Assembly: GCA_947494675.1 (NCBI GenBank) | Contig: CANLVP010000001.1 | Coordinates: forward strand, 372,001 to 436,000 | DNA from: an uncultured Paracoccaceae bacterium | GTDB taxonomy: Bacteria > Pseudomonadota > Alphaproteobacteria > Rhodobacterales > Rhodobacteraceae | DNA: 64,000 nt | Direction of reading: 5' to 3' | Part shown: positions 38,270-46,298 of the stretch, piece by piece | Numbering within the stretch: the first letter of the stretch is position 1 | Layout: each line of letters starts with the position of its first letter | The notes under the pieces: generated by a model | What the model saw: the letters and a program-made list of their open reading frames with translations, nothing else | The model's database searches: none | Told to the model about the DNA's origin: nothing | Program-made: the position numbers and the translations under genes

Positions 38270-38476
38270 ATGGCTAATGGCACCGTGAAATGGTTCAACT
38301 CTACCAAAGGCTTCGGCTTTATCGCTCCTGAAGGCGGCTCCAAGGACGTATTCGTCCACATCTCCGCTGTTGAGCGTTCCGGCCTGACCGGCCTGGCCGA
38401 CAACCAGAAAGTCACTTTCGACATCGAAGCAGGCCGTGACGGCCGCGAGTCGGCTGTGAACCTTGCTCTCGCCTAA
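38270..38476 (+). CDS. Cold-shock protein, CspA family (first copy)
   Basis: 68 residues forming a single cold-shock domain. RNP1-like [10 protein letters not shown] and RNP2-like [14 protein letters not shown] are the two single-stranded nucleic-acid-binding strands. These small cytosolic proteins melt RNA structure and bind mRNA. It is one of two tandem paralogs that differ at only a few positions. A GC-rich hairpin follows the stop. Confidence 0.96.
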   Translation: MANGTVKWFNSTKGFGFIAPEGGSKDVFVHISAVERSGLTGLADNQKVTFDIEAGRDGRESAVNLALA

Positions 38477-38484
38477 GCAGATTC

Positions 38485-38509
38485 GGGGTGCGCGGCCAAC
38501 GCGCACCCC
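38485..38509 (+). terminator. Hairpin after the first cold-shock gene
   Basis: A perfect 10-bp stem (GGGGTGCGCG / CGCGCACCCC) closes the five-base loop GCCAA, starting nine bases after the stop. No T-run follows, so it may slow or partially terminate transcription or protect the mRNA 3' end. Confidence 0.55.
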
Positions 38510-38555
38510 AACCCCACCGGGCATCAACCCGCTGAAAACCCCCAAAAATTGCGAT

Positions 38556-38704
38556 TTCCTTGCTTTTGGCGCGTATCGGGCCATACTTGCGACGCTACGT
38601 TAACTTAATCGACCACTGCACCTGAGAACGGCCCAGTCCTTCGATCCAGCACTGACGAGCCGTCCCGCTGCACTTCCGCGAGCGGAAAATCAGGAGGAAC
38701 TGGC
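38556..38704 (+). promoter_or_regulatory. Promoter and leader of the second cold-shock gene
   Basis: A -35-like CTTGCT (38560-38565) stands 16 bases before the -10-like CATACT (38582-38587). CTACGTT at 38595 and GCACTGACGA at 38649 (56 bases before the ATG) repeat the elements of the first gene's leader. AGGAGG at 38691 is a very strong ribosome site. The leader is about 110 nt if transcription starts just after the -10. Confidence 0.5.
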
Positions 38705-38914
38705 ATGGCCTCAGGCACTGTCAAATGGTTCAACACCACCAAAGGTTACGGGTTTATTGCCCCAGACGGTGGTACCAAGGACGTCTTCGTCCACATTTCA
38801 GCCGTCGAACGGTCCGGGCTCACCGGGTTGAAGGACGATCAGAAAGTCAATTTCGACATCGAAGCCGGACGTGATGGCCGCGAAAGCGCCGTCAATCTGA
38901 CGCTCGCTGACTAG
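38705..38914 (+). CDS. Cold-shock protein, CspA family (second copy)
   Basis: 69 residues, nearly identical to the first copy (KGYGFIAPDG and [14 protein letters not shown]), with RNP1 and RNP2 intact. Its ribosome site (AGGAGG) is stronger than that of the first copy. Tandem csp genes with separate promoters suggest different temperature or growth-phase expression. It ends in a strong terminator shared with the convergent dodecin gene. Confidence 0.96.
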   Translation: MASGTVKWFNTTKGYGFIAPDGGTKDVFVHISAVERSGLTGLKDDQKVNFDIEAGRDGRESAVNLTLAD

Positions 38915-38923
38915 ATCACACGC

Positions 38924-38951
38924 AAAAGGGCGCCCCGACGGGCGCCCTTTT
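38924..38951. terminator. Bidirectional rho-independent terminator
   Basis: A perfect 12-bp stem, with AAAAGGGCGCCC and GGGCGCCCTTTT around the loop CGAC, gives T-runs on both strands. It serves the second cold-shock gene from the left and the dodecin gene from the right. Confidence 0.9.
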
Positions 38952-38955
38952 CACA

Positions 38956-39159
38956 TTAGTCCGCAAGAACGAATGTGACTTTCAACACGACGCGGTAGCT
39001 GGTGATTTTACCGTCGTCCACGGTGACCTTCTGGTCCGCGACCTAGGCGCCTTTGATCCCTTTGAGGGTTTTAGACGCCCGTTTGATCCCATTCTCGACG
39101 GCATCATCAAATGACTTAGACGACTCGCTGATAATTTCAGTGACTTTTGCGACAGACAT
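38956..39159 (-). pseudogene. Dodecin gene interrupted by an in-frame amber codon
   Basis: The frame from ATG 39159 (AAGGGAAC upstream) to TAA 38956 encodes a 67-residue dodecin, a small flavin-binding protein that assembles as a dodecamer. The first half reads MSVAKVTEIISESSKSFDDA and continues RASKTLKGIKGA. Codon 39 (39045-39043) is TAG. The rest, VADQKVTVDDGKITSYRVVL and KVTFVLAD, matches the dodecin C-terminus. The common family sequence here is GAW, so TGG to TAG at the flavin-stacking tryptophan explains the lesion. Both halves keep sensible codons, so the change is recent, a read error, or suppressed. No internal restart is evident. Confidence 0.88.
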
Positions 39160-39198
39160 GGCTGTTCCCTTCTTCTTGTGTCCCGGCCAAAGCCTACC

Positions 39199-39783
39199 CT
39201 AAGGGCCCGTCCAATCCACGTCTTTCGCCGCGTCAACCACAAGCCCGCCATCCCGAAATGGCACCATCAGGGCGCGCGCCGCCGCCTCATCCGTGCCTAA
39301 CCACGTTGAAATTGCGTCCTTTTCCAGGATCACGCCCATGCGGTGATGAATGTCGCGAACATCCGCCGATGGTGCGCATGTCACCGTCGCCACCTGCGCG
39401 ACCTCGGTCCCACCGGGCGCACGCCAGACGTCAAAGATCGCCGCGAACCAGATCAACGCGCCATCCGCACGGGCAATACGCCACGCAGTTTTGCGTCGTT
39501 TCTCGCCGGTCCATTCGTACCATCCGTCCACCGGCACCGCCGCGCGGCGGACCCCGGCATAGGCCGATTTGTCAAAAACCGTCTCAGACCGGGCATTGAT
39601 GATCGTCTCCATCACCGGTCGGCCACGGGCATTGACCCGGCCAACAGGGATCATCCCCCAGCGCATCCGCTGGGCACCCTCTGCCGACAGCACCTGCAAT
39701 TCCTGCCCCGGCGCCATGTTGAACCGCGGCGGATCGTCCAGCCCCAGTCCCGGATCGGACGTCAGGAAAAGCCGCCCGGGCAT
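39199..39783 (-). CDS. SRAP-domain protein (YedK/HMCES-like) with Pro in place of Cys2
   Basis: 194 residues of the SOS response-associated peptidase family. Conserved blocks are present: MRWGMIPVG, TIINARSETVF (N63), VPVDGWYEWTG (E90) and DIHHRMGVIL (H146). These match the active-site Asn, Glu and His of YedK and HMCES. The family starts MCGR, and after Met removal Cys2 links to abasic sites in single-stranded DNA. Here the start is MPGRLFL. The ATG directly follows the tesA-like stop (TAA-ATG), and no MCGR start exists upstream. Met removal would expose an N-terminal proline. Confidence 0.88.
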   Translation of the reverse strand: MPGRLFLTSDPGLGLDDPPRFNMAPGQELQVLSAEGAQRMRWGMIPVGRVNARGRPVMETIINARSETVFDKSAYAGVRRAAVPVDGWYEWTGEKRRKTAWRIARADGALIWFAAIFDVWRAPGGTEVAQVATVTCAPSADVRDIHHRMGVILEKDAISTWLGTDEAAARALMVPFRDGGLVVDAAKDVDWTGP

Positions 39784-40461
39784 TTAGTCGATGCCCTCAA
39801 CAAAAGCCAAAACCTCTGGCCCAAGTGCCGCGACGATCACCGCTACACCCTCTGCCGTAGGATGCAAACCATCGCCTTGCAGATACCCCAATAGCCCCTC
39901 TTGGCCCGCATCATCAATCAGCGCGGCAAAGAACGACGGCACCAATGGCGCGTCGTAAGTTGCGGCTAATTCTGGATAGATCGCATCAAATTCCGCTTTG
40001 TAATCAGCACCATAATTGGCACCCACGTCCAGCCCGACGATCATCGTATCCACGTCTTTTGCAGCCGCCGCCGCCATGATCCCGTCCAGATTGTCGCGCG
40101 CCAGCCCCGGCGGCAGCCCCCGCAAATAGTCGTTCGCGCCCAAGGCCACGATCAACCCATCCACGTCCTCCGTCAGCGTCCAATCGACCCGCGCCAACCC
40201 GCCTGCCGTGGTGTCCCCGGACAGCCCCGCGTTGATCACGGTCACATCCGCGCCCGCCGCGTCGAGCCATGCCTGCAACTGCGGCACAAAGCCCTCTGCC
40301 GTCTCTAGCCCGTAGCCCGCGACCAGACTGTCACCCAATGCGGCGATGGTGACGGTCTCGGCCTGTGCCGCACTTGCTGCAATTGTCATGAAACTGATGT
40401 TGAGAACTGCGCATTTCGCCCCATATGCCAAAGGTGCACACCGATCAAAGGCCCACCTCAT
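39784..40461 (-). CDS. tesA: Arylesterase/lysophospholipase, TesA-type SGNH hydrolase
   Basis: About 225 residues. The SGNH blocks are ALGDSLVAGYG (nucleophile Ser), NAGLSGDTTAGG, VALGANDYLRG and DGLHPTAEG (Asp-His). An N-terminal export signal is expected, with FMTIAASAAQAETV as the cleavage region. The best start is unclear: ATG 40461 gives a basic n-region, while TTG 40431 or ATG 40389 are alternatives. The 40461 start overlaps the divergent ybbA start. The tesA/ybbA-ybbP arrangement matches enterobacteria. The enzyme cleaves acyl esters or thioesters in the periplasm. Confidence 0.85.
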   Translation of the reverse strand: MRWAFDRCAPLAYGAKCAVLNISFMTIAASAAQAETVTIAALGDSLVAGYGLETAEGFVPQLQAWLDAAGADVTVINAGLSGDTTAGGLARVDWTLTEDVDGLIVALGANDYLRGLPPGLARDNLDGIMAAAAAKDVDTMIVGLDVGANYGADYKAEFDAIYPELAATYDAPLVPSFFAALIDDAGQEGLLGYLQGDGLHPTAEGVAVIVAALGPEVLAFVEGID

Positions 40462-41146
40462 GACTGACCCCGTTCTTTCGCTTTCTGATGCCGCCCTTTC
40501 CCTGATGGGCAATGCGGGCCGCGTCGACATCCTGCACGACATTTCGCTGGATGTGCCAAAGGGCGAAACGCTGGGGTTGATCGGGCCAAGTGGGTCGGGC
40601 AAATCGTCTCTCCTGATGCTGATGGGCGGGCTGGAAACCGCAACCTCGGGGTCAGTGACGGCCTTGGGCCAAGACCTGACGACCATGAACGAAGACCAGC
40701 TTGCCCGCTTTCGCAGGGATAATATGGGGGTGGTGTTTCAGTCTTTCCACCTCATTCCCACCATGACCGCTTTGGAAAATGTGGCAACCCCGCTTGAATT
40801 GGCAGGCCACCGCGATGCCTTTGATCGGGCCGCGGCAGAGCTTGACGCCGTCGGCCTGTCCGACCGCGCCGATCACTACCCCAGCCAGATGTCGGGCGGT
40901 GAACAGCAACGCGTGGCCCTTGCCCGCGCATCTGCCCCGCGCCCCAAAATCCTGCTGGCGGATGAGCCCACCGGCAACCTCGATGAAACCAACGGCCAGG
41001 CCATCATGCAGCTCTTGTTTGATCTGCGCGACCGCCATGGCGCGACGCTCATCATGGTGACCCATAGCCGCGAACTCGCCAGCCGCTGCAACCGCGTGGT
41101 CCGCCTGCGCGATGGCCGCATCGACACTGCAAAGGCCGCCGCATGA
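40460..41146 (+). CDS. ybbA: ABC transporter ATPase, YbbA/LolD type
   Basis: 228 residues with Walker A GPSGSGKSS, signature MSGGEQQRVALARA, Walker B ILLADEPTGNLDETN and an H-loop in MVTHSRELA. The LFDLRDRHG and FQSFHLIPTMTALENV segments are typical of the MacB/LolD/YbbA group. ATG 40460 is preceded by AAAGG at eight bases. It pairs with the FtsX-like permease downstream (4-bp overlap). The complex is a type VII ABC system (mechanotransmission) whose physiological role is poorly defined. Confidence 0.93.
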   Translation: MTDPVLSLSDAALSLMGNAGRVDILHDISLDVPKGETLGLIGPSGSGKSSLLMLMGGLETATSGSVTALGQDLTTMNEDQLARFRRDNMGVVFQSFHLIPTMTALENVATPLELAGHRDAFDRAAAELDAVGLSDRADHYPSQMSGGEQQRVALARASAPRPKILLADEPTGNLDETNGQAIMQLLFDLRDRHGATLIMVTHSRELASRCNRVVRLRDGRIDTAKAAA

Positions 41147-43659
41147 GCCTGCGCCTCGCCACGACATTCGCACGCCGCGAATTGCGCGGGGGCCTGCGCG
41201 GCTTTCGCGTGTTCCTCGCCTGTCTCGCCCTTGGGGTCGCCGCCATCGCCGCCGTTGGCACCGTGCGCGCTGGCATCACCGCAGGTCTTACCGAAAAAGG
41301 GGCCGAACTTTTGGGCGGCGACGCCGAGGCGCGCTTCACCTACCGCTTTGCCACGCCGCGAGAACGCGCATTCTTTGAAGACATCTCTGACGATCTGGCC
41401 GAAGTCGTTGATTTTCGATCGATGGCCGTCGTGGGCAGCGGCGACACGGCGGAACGTGGCCTCACGCAGGTCATGGCCGTCGACAGCAATTACCCCCTGA
41501 TCGGGCAGGTCACGCTTGACCCCGACATACCGCTGCACAACGCCTTCGCCGACAACGGCGGCGTGATGGAACGGGTGCTGGCCGACCGCCTTGGCCTGAC
41601 CCCCGGCGACACGTTCAGCCTTGGCTCAACCGAATTCACGCTCCGCGCCATCCTGCTGCGCTACCCTGACAATGCCTCTGGCGGGTTCGGCCTTGGGCCC
41701 CGCACCATCGTGCGCACGGCGGACCTTGAAAACTCCGGTCTGATTGTCGAAGGCACGTTGTTTGAAACTCAATACCGCCTTGATTTGCCCGATGAAACTG
41801 ACCTCGATGCGACAGAGACTTTGGCAAAATCCACCCTGCCCGACGCAGGCTTACGCTGGCGCGACAGCCGCCGGGGCGCTGGCGGGACAGAGCGGTTTAT
41901 CGACCGCATCGGGTCCTTCCTGATCCTTGTCGGCCTATCCGGTTTGGCCGTGGGCGGCGTCGGTGTCAGCGCCGCAGTGCGGGCATATCTGGCAGGCAAG
42001 ACGGGCACCATCGCCACGCTCAAGACGCTGGGCGCCACCCGCCGCACGATCTTTCTGACCTATTTCATCCAAATTGGCGCGCTGACGCTTTTGGGGATCA
42101 CCATCGGCCTGATCCTTGGCGGCGGCATCCCCATGTTGCTGGCCCCGATGATCGAGGCGTCCCTGCCCGTGCCCGCCAACTTTGCCTTTAACCCCGCGCC
42201 GCTTGCAGAGGCTGCGATCTATGGCCTGCTGGCCGCGCTGATCTTTACCCTCTGGCCCCTCGCCCGCACCGACGACATCCGCGCCGCCACCCTGTTTCGC
42301 GACGCCATGGCCAGCGGCAACACCCTGCCGCGCTGGCCCTATATCGCCATGACGCTCTTGTTGGTTGCGACCCTTCTGGGCCTCGCCGCATGGTTTTCCG
42401 GCACGCTTTGGCTGACCCTGTGGACTGCAGGCGGGATCATCGGCGCGCTCACAATCCTGATCCTCGCCGCCCTCGCCGTGCGCTGGATCGCCCGCCGCAG
42501 CCGCAAGACCGCACGCGGTCGCCCTGCCCTGCGCCTTGCCCTTGGGGCCATCGGTGCCCGCGGGGGTGAGGCGACGAGCGTTGTCCTCTCGCTTGGCCTT
42601 GGCCTGTCGGTTCTTGCTGCCGTCGGCCAAATCGATGGCAATCTGCGCAACGCCTTCAACGACGAATTGCCGGACGTCGCCCCCAGCTACTTCTTCGTGG
42701 ATATACAGCCCGACCAGATCGACGGCTTCCGCGAAAGGCTCGACAATGATCCCGCCGTCAGTCGCGTGGATGCGGCCCCCATGCTGCGCGGCATCATCAC
42801 CGCCATCAACGGCATCCCGGCAGAAGAATTCGCCGAGAGCCACTGGGTCGTGCGCGGCGACCGCGGTGTGACCTACGACAACACCTTGCCCGACAACACC
42901 CGCGTCACCGAAGGTGAATGGTGGCCCGAAGACTACACCGGCCCGCCCCTCATCAGCTTTTCCGCCGAAGAGGCCGCAGAGATAGGCCTGCAAATCGGCG
43001 ATGAAATGACCGTCAACATCCTGGGTCGCAATATCACCGGCACCGTTGCGTCCTTCAGAGAAGTGACATGGGAAGACGCCGGCATAGGCTTTGTCCTGTC
43101 CATGAACGAGGCCGCACTCGCTGGTGCCCCCCATAGCTGGATCAGCACTGTCTACGCCGAAGAAGAGGCCGAGGCGCAGATCCTCCGCGATCTTGCAACC
43201 GCCTATCCCAACATCACAGCCATCCGCATCCGCGACGCCATCGCGCAGGTGGCAACGCTGGTTGAGGGCATCTCTGCCGCCACCCGCTACGGCGCGCTCG
43301 CCACGCTTGTCACCGGTTTTCTGGTGCTGATCGGGGCCGCCGCCGCCGGTGAACGCGCCCGCACGTTCGAGGCGGCCGTGCTCAAAACCATCGGTGCCAC
43401 CCGTGGCCGTATCGTCAGCAGCTTTGCGATGCGCGCCGCCCTCTTGGGCCTCGCCGCGGGTGTCGTCGCCCTCGCCGCTGGCATTTTGGGCGGTTGGGCG
43501 GTACAAACGTTTATTATGGAAAATGATTACACGGTGATCTGGGGCAATGCGCTGGGGATCGTCGGGGGCGGCATTATCGTCTCACTCCTTGCAGGTCTTG
43601 CCTTTGCAGCCCGCCCATTGGCGGCGAAACCCGCACAAGTTTTGCGGGCCCGCGAATGA
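41143..43659 (+). CDS. ybbP: ABC transporter permease with two FtsX domains, YbbP type
   Basis: 838 residues, starting four bases before the ybbA stop. It has an N-terminal membrane helix, a large periplasmic domain (about 55-235), helices with FtsX motif KTGTIATLKTLGATRRTIFL, a second periplasmic domain and the second FtsX repeat (FEAAVLKTIGATRGRIVSSF). About ten helices are visible, as in YbbP. It forms the membrane part of the YbbAP complex and may present periplasmic TesA with substrate. The last codons overlap the next gene as ATGA. Confidence 0.92.
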   Translation: MSLRLATTFARRELRGGLRGFRVFLACLALGVAAIAAVGTVRAGITAGLTEKGAELLGGDAEARFTYRFATPRERAFFEDISDDLAEVVDFRSMAVVGSGDTAERGLTQVMAVDSNYPLIGQVTLDPDIPLHNAFADNGGVMERVLADRLGLTPGDTFSLGSTEFTLRAILLRYPDNASGGFGLGPRTIVRTADLENSGLIVEGTLFETQYRLDLPDETDLDATETLAKSTLPDAGLRWRDSRRGAGGTERFIDRIGSFLILVGLSGLAVGGVGVSAAVRAYLAGKTGTIATLKTLGATRRTIFLTYFIQIGALTLLGITIGLILGGGIPMLLAPMIEASLPVPANFAFNPAPLAEAAIYGLLAALIFTLWPLARTDDIRAATLFRDAMASGNTLPRWPYIAMTLLLVATLLGLAAWFSGTLWLTLWTAGGIIGALTILILAALAVRWIARRSRKTARGRPALRLALGAIGARGGEATSVVLSLGLGLSVLAAVGQIDGNLRNAFNDELPDVAPSYFFVDIQPDQIDGFRERLDNDPAVSRVDAAPMLRGIITAINGIPAEEFAESHWVVRGDRGVTYDNTLPDNTRVTEGEWWPEDYTGPPLISFSAEEAAEIGLQIGDEMTVNILGRNITGTVASFREVTWEDAGIGFVLSMNEAALAGAPHSWISTVYAEEEAEAQILRDLATAYPNITAIRIRDAIAQVATLVEGISAATRYGALATLVTGFLVLIGAAAAGERARTFEAAVLKTIGATRGRIVSSFAMRAALLGLAAGVVALAAGILGGWAVQTFIMENDYTVIWGNALGIVGGGIIVSLLAGLAFAARPLAAKPAQVLRARE

Positions 43660-44204
43660 TGGACCCCGCCTTCTTTGGCTACGGCAGCCTGGTAAACACC
43701 GCCACCCACGACTACGTCAGCCCGCGCCCCGCAACGCTCAAAGGCTGGCGACGCGTCTGGAAATCAACCACCATTCGTGACACGGCGTTTCTGTCTGTCG
43801 AACGCAGCGACCGGCATGAAATCGACGGTCTCATCGCCCATGTCGCCGCCGACAAATGGGCGGACCTCGACGCGCGCGAGGCGGCGTATACTCGGGTCGA
43901 TGTGACCCGCGCCCTTGGCGCGGACCATCCCACAGCGATCTACCGGGTAAACGCCAACCTCGCCGCGGATACCGCCAGCAACACGCCCATTCTGCTCAGC
44001 TATCTTGATGTCGTGGTGCAAGGCTACTTGCGCGAATTTGGCCCGCAAGGCGTCGCACGCTTCTTTGCCAGCACCCATGGTTGGGACGCCCCGATCCTCA
44101 ACGACCGCGACAACCCGCGCTATCCGCGCAGGCAAATCCTCACGGATCAGGAAACCGCCCTTGTGGATGCCTGCCTAGCGACGCGTATGGAAATGCCGGA
44201 ATAG
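43656..44204 (+). CDS. Gamma-glutamylcyclotransferase-like (AIG2/GGCT fold)
   Basis: 182 residues starting MMDPAFFGYGSLVNTATHDY, the FGYGSLxN motif of the GGCT/AIG2 fold. The catalytic glutamate is probably in DAREAAYTRVDV. It belongs to the same superfamily as the cut-off ChaC gene at the left edge. The ATG overlaps the ybbP stop. The substrate could be gamma-glutamyl amino acids or another amine adduct. It overlaps the convergent MATE gene by 30 bases. Confidence 0.82.
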   Translation: MMDPAFFGYGSLVNTATHDYVSPRPATLKGWRRVWKSTTIRDTAFLSVERSDRHEIDGLIAHVAADKWADLDAREAAYTRVDVTRALGADHPTAIYRVNANLAADTASNTPILLSYLDVVVQGYLREFGPQGVARFFASTHGWDAPILNDRDNPRYPRRQILTDQETALVDACLATRMEMPE

Positions 44205-45560
44205 CGTCAGCTGCCGCTCAAACGGTCCACGCTCGTCGTCCTTGCCCATCGCAATCACCCGGTTGGCCATCAGCCCGGCGATCACGCCAAAGACCACGCC
44301 GCCTAGTGCCTGTCCGATCAACACGCCCGGCGCACCGAGCCACCATGCAAACAGCATTACAAACGGGATCGTGCCCAGCGTGTGGCGACCCCAGTTCACC
44401 CATGTCGAATAAAACGGATGCCCCAGATTGTTGCAGGCCGCGTTGCTGACAAAGATCATCCCATTGAAAAACCACAGGAGCGACAGCGGCCCGGCGAACA
44501 GAAACACAAGCTCCATCGCGACGCCATCCAGTTGGAACAGCCACGCCAATGGCCCGCGCAGCAAGAACAGGATAGCCGAGACGACGACCACCACCGCACC
44601 CGTGAACAGTAGCCCATCGCGGTAAGCCTCGCGCACACGGTCCTGCTTTCCCGCCCCCGCGTTCTGCCCGATGATCGGCCCCACGGCCCCCGACAGCGCA
44701 AAGATCACGCCAAAGGCCACCGGCGTCAGACGCCCGATAATCGCCATGCCCGCCACCGCCTCTTCGCCGAATTCCGACATCGCGCGGGTCACATAGGCTT
44801 GCCCCACCGGCGTGGCGAGTTGCGTCAGAACCGCAGGTCCCGCGATGGCCATGATCGGTTTCATATCATGCCAAACGCTGCCCACCGTCGGCGCACCGAA
44901 CCCGCCATAATGCTTGTGAATGGCCCAAAGCGCGGACCCTGCAATGGTAAACCGCGCGGCGATACTGGCCAGTGCCGCGCCTGTCAGCTCAAGGTCCAGC
45001 CCAAAGATCAGAATCGGATCGAGCACCGCATTGACGATACCGCCATAAATCAGCACCCACATCGACCGCCGCGCGTCCCCGTGGGCGCGTAGAATCGCGC
45101 CGCCCACAATCCCGATCAACAGCACCGGAAGGCTCGGCAAAATAATCCGCATAAAGCTGACCGCGAGGACCTGCGTATCCCCCTGCGCACCCAGTAATGC
45201 CACCAACTCCGGCGTAAACGCCCAAACGACCGCCGCAAAAACGGCACCGCCCAAGGACCCGATAATCAAGGCATTTGTCGCCCTTTGCCGCGCAAGGTCC
45301 GTGTCGCCTGCCCCCAAAGCCCGCGCCACCAATGCCCCGCAGGCAATCGCGATGCCGATCCCGAATGAGCCCGTGAAAAACAGGATCGCACCCGCATAGC
45401 CGATGGCCGCCGCAAGCTCTGCCTTGCCCAGCATTCCGATGAAAATCATGTCGATGAAATCGACCAGAAACACCGCCATCAGCCCCACCGTGCTGCTCAG
45501 CGCCATGACGGTCACATGCCGCATCGTGCTGCCGGTCAGGAACTTTGCCTCTTCCGCCAT
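44175..45560 (-). CDS. MATE family efflux transporter
   Basis: 461 residues with twelve predicted helices in two six-helix halves. SFGIGIAIACGALVARALGAGDTD and GVIFALSGAVGPIIGQNAGAGKQD are the two matching MATE motifs near the first helix of each half. Such pumps expel cationic drugs or metabolites using Na+ or H+. AAAGGA lies before the ATG. It stands 33 bp behind a MerR-family gene on the same strand, so the two are probably co-transcribed. Confidence 0.92.
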   Translation of the reverse strand: MAEEAKFLTGSTMRHVTVMALSSTVGLMAVFLVDFIDMIFIGMLGKAELAAAIGYAGAILFFTGSFGIGIAIACGALVARALGAGDTDLARQRATNALIIGSLGGAVFAAVVWAFTPELVALLGAQGDTQVLAVSFMRIILPSLPVLLIGIVGGAILRAHGDARRSMWVLIYGGIVNAVLDPILIFGLDLELTGAALASIAARFTIAGSALWAIHKHYGGFGAPTVGSVWHDMKPIMAIAGPAVLTQLATPVGQAYVTRAMSEFGEEAVAGMAIIGRLTPVAFGVIFALSGAVGPIIGQNAGAGKQDRVREAYRDGLLFTGAVVVVVSAILFLLRGPLAWLFQLDGVAMELVFLFAGPLSLLWFFNGMIFVSNAACNNLGHPFYSTWVNWGRHTLGTIPFVMLFAWWLGAPGVLIGQALGGVVFGVIAGLMANRVIAMGKDDERGPFERQLTLFRHFHTRR

Positions 45561-45593
45561 CGGGGGTCCTTTCGCAACGGTTGCCCCTCAGAC

Positions 45594-45959
45594 CTAATCG
45601 GAATGCGGCGCCCGCACCAGTGCCGCGCGGGTCTGGCGTAGAGTGGCGACAAATTTCCGGGACTGCGCGATGCGGGCCTCAACTTCTGCGATCTTGGCAT
45701 CCAGAAAGGCGAATCCATCAAAATCCTCGCCGCCATCCGCCTCAAGCTGGCTCAACAGAATGGTCAAATCGGCCAGCGTCATGCCCGCCGACTGCGCCTC
45801 TGCGATCCAGTCCAGCGTGATCAGCGTCTCGTCGCTGTAGTCGCGATAGCTGTTGCTGGCCCCCGGTTCCGGGGTCGAGGCGATCAACCCCTGCCGTTCG
45901 TAAAACCGCAGCGTATCGCGGGACAGACCCGACCGCTTGGATAATTCACCGATGCGCAT
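45594..45959 (-). CDS. MerR-family transcriptional regulator
   Basis: 121 residues. The N-terminus MRIGELSKRSGLSRDTLRFYERQGL is the MerR winged helix-turn-helix, followed by NSYRDYSDETLITLDWIAEA and a long dimerisation helix (residues 75-110). The protein contains no cysteine, so it is unlikely to sense thiol-reactive metals. Its operon with a MATE pump suggests a drug or metabolite sensor. A near-perfect palindrome lies ten bases upstream of its start and is the likely operator. Confidence 0.9.
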   Translation of the reverse strand: MRIGELSKRSGLSRDTLRFYERQGLIASTPEPGASNSYRDYSDETLITLDWIAEAQSAGMTLADLTILLSQLEADGGEDFDGFAFLDAKIAEVEARIAQSRKFVATLRQTRAALVRAPHSD

Positions 45960-45968
45960 GCTGCCCTC

Positions 45969-45996
45969 AAAACCGTGGACTCGACTCCATGGTTTT
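45969..45996. promoter_or_regulatory. Probable MerR-type operator palindrome
   Basis: A 28-bp dyad with 12 of 14 matched pairs has outer arms AAAACC / GGTTTT and core GGACTCGACTCC. It lies between the divergent MerR and zinc-ribbon genes. The core resembles operators of the ZntR/CueR class (GGAnTCnACTCC pattern). I could not fit a -35/-10 pair with the expected 19-20 bp spacer on either strand, so the exact promoter is open. Confidence 0.55.
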
Positions 45997-46034
45997 TAGC
46001 ACCTAAGATCACCCCTGACCAGACGGAGAATCAA

Positions 46035-46298
46035 ATGGCCAATCGATGCGAAAGCTGCGGCATGCCGCTGAAAAACGACCCCAAAGGCGGGGGGAGCGAG
46101 GCGGACGGCTCCCGCTCAAGCACTTATTGTTCGATCTGCTACGCGGATGGGGCCTTTGTCCATCAGGGCGTGGATGCGGCCACGTTTCAGGCGAATTGCC
46201 TGACCGCATTGCACGACAAAGGCATGCCAAAAGTCATGGCATGGGCCTTTACCCGTGGCATTCCGAAATTGCCCCGCTGGGCTGAAAACCGCGGCTAA
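46035..46298 (+). CDS. Putative zinc-ribbon protein
   Basis: 87 residues from ATG 46035 (GGAGAA upstream). RCESCGMPLKNDPKGG and YCSICYADGAF give a CxxC...CxxC zinc-ribbon pair, and the C-terminus ends FTRGIPKLPRWAENRG. It looks like the PF12674-type 'putative zinc ribbon' family. It is divergent from the MerR gene and may be under the same palindrome. Its function is unknown. Confidence 0.78.
   Translation: MANRCESCGMPLKNDPKGGGSEADGSRSSTYCSICYADGAFVHQGVDAATFQANCLTALHDKGMPKVMAWAFTRGIPKLPRWAENRG

Noticed and set aside
38905-38955. Small RNA between the second csp gene and dodecin
   Set aside because: The only structure is a simple bidirectional terminator; nothing supports a separate transcript.
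41935-43506. 523-codon minus-strand ORF over ybbP
   Set aside because: It is an antisense shadow rich in Gly, Asp and Gln; ybbP is a well-defined FtsX permease.
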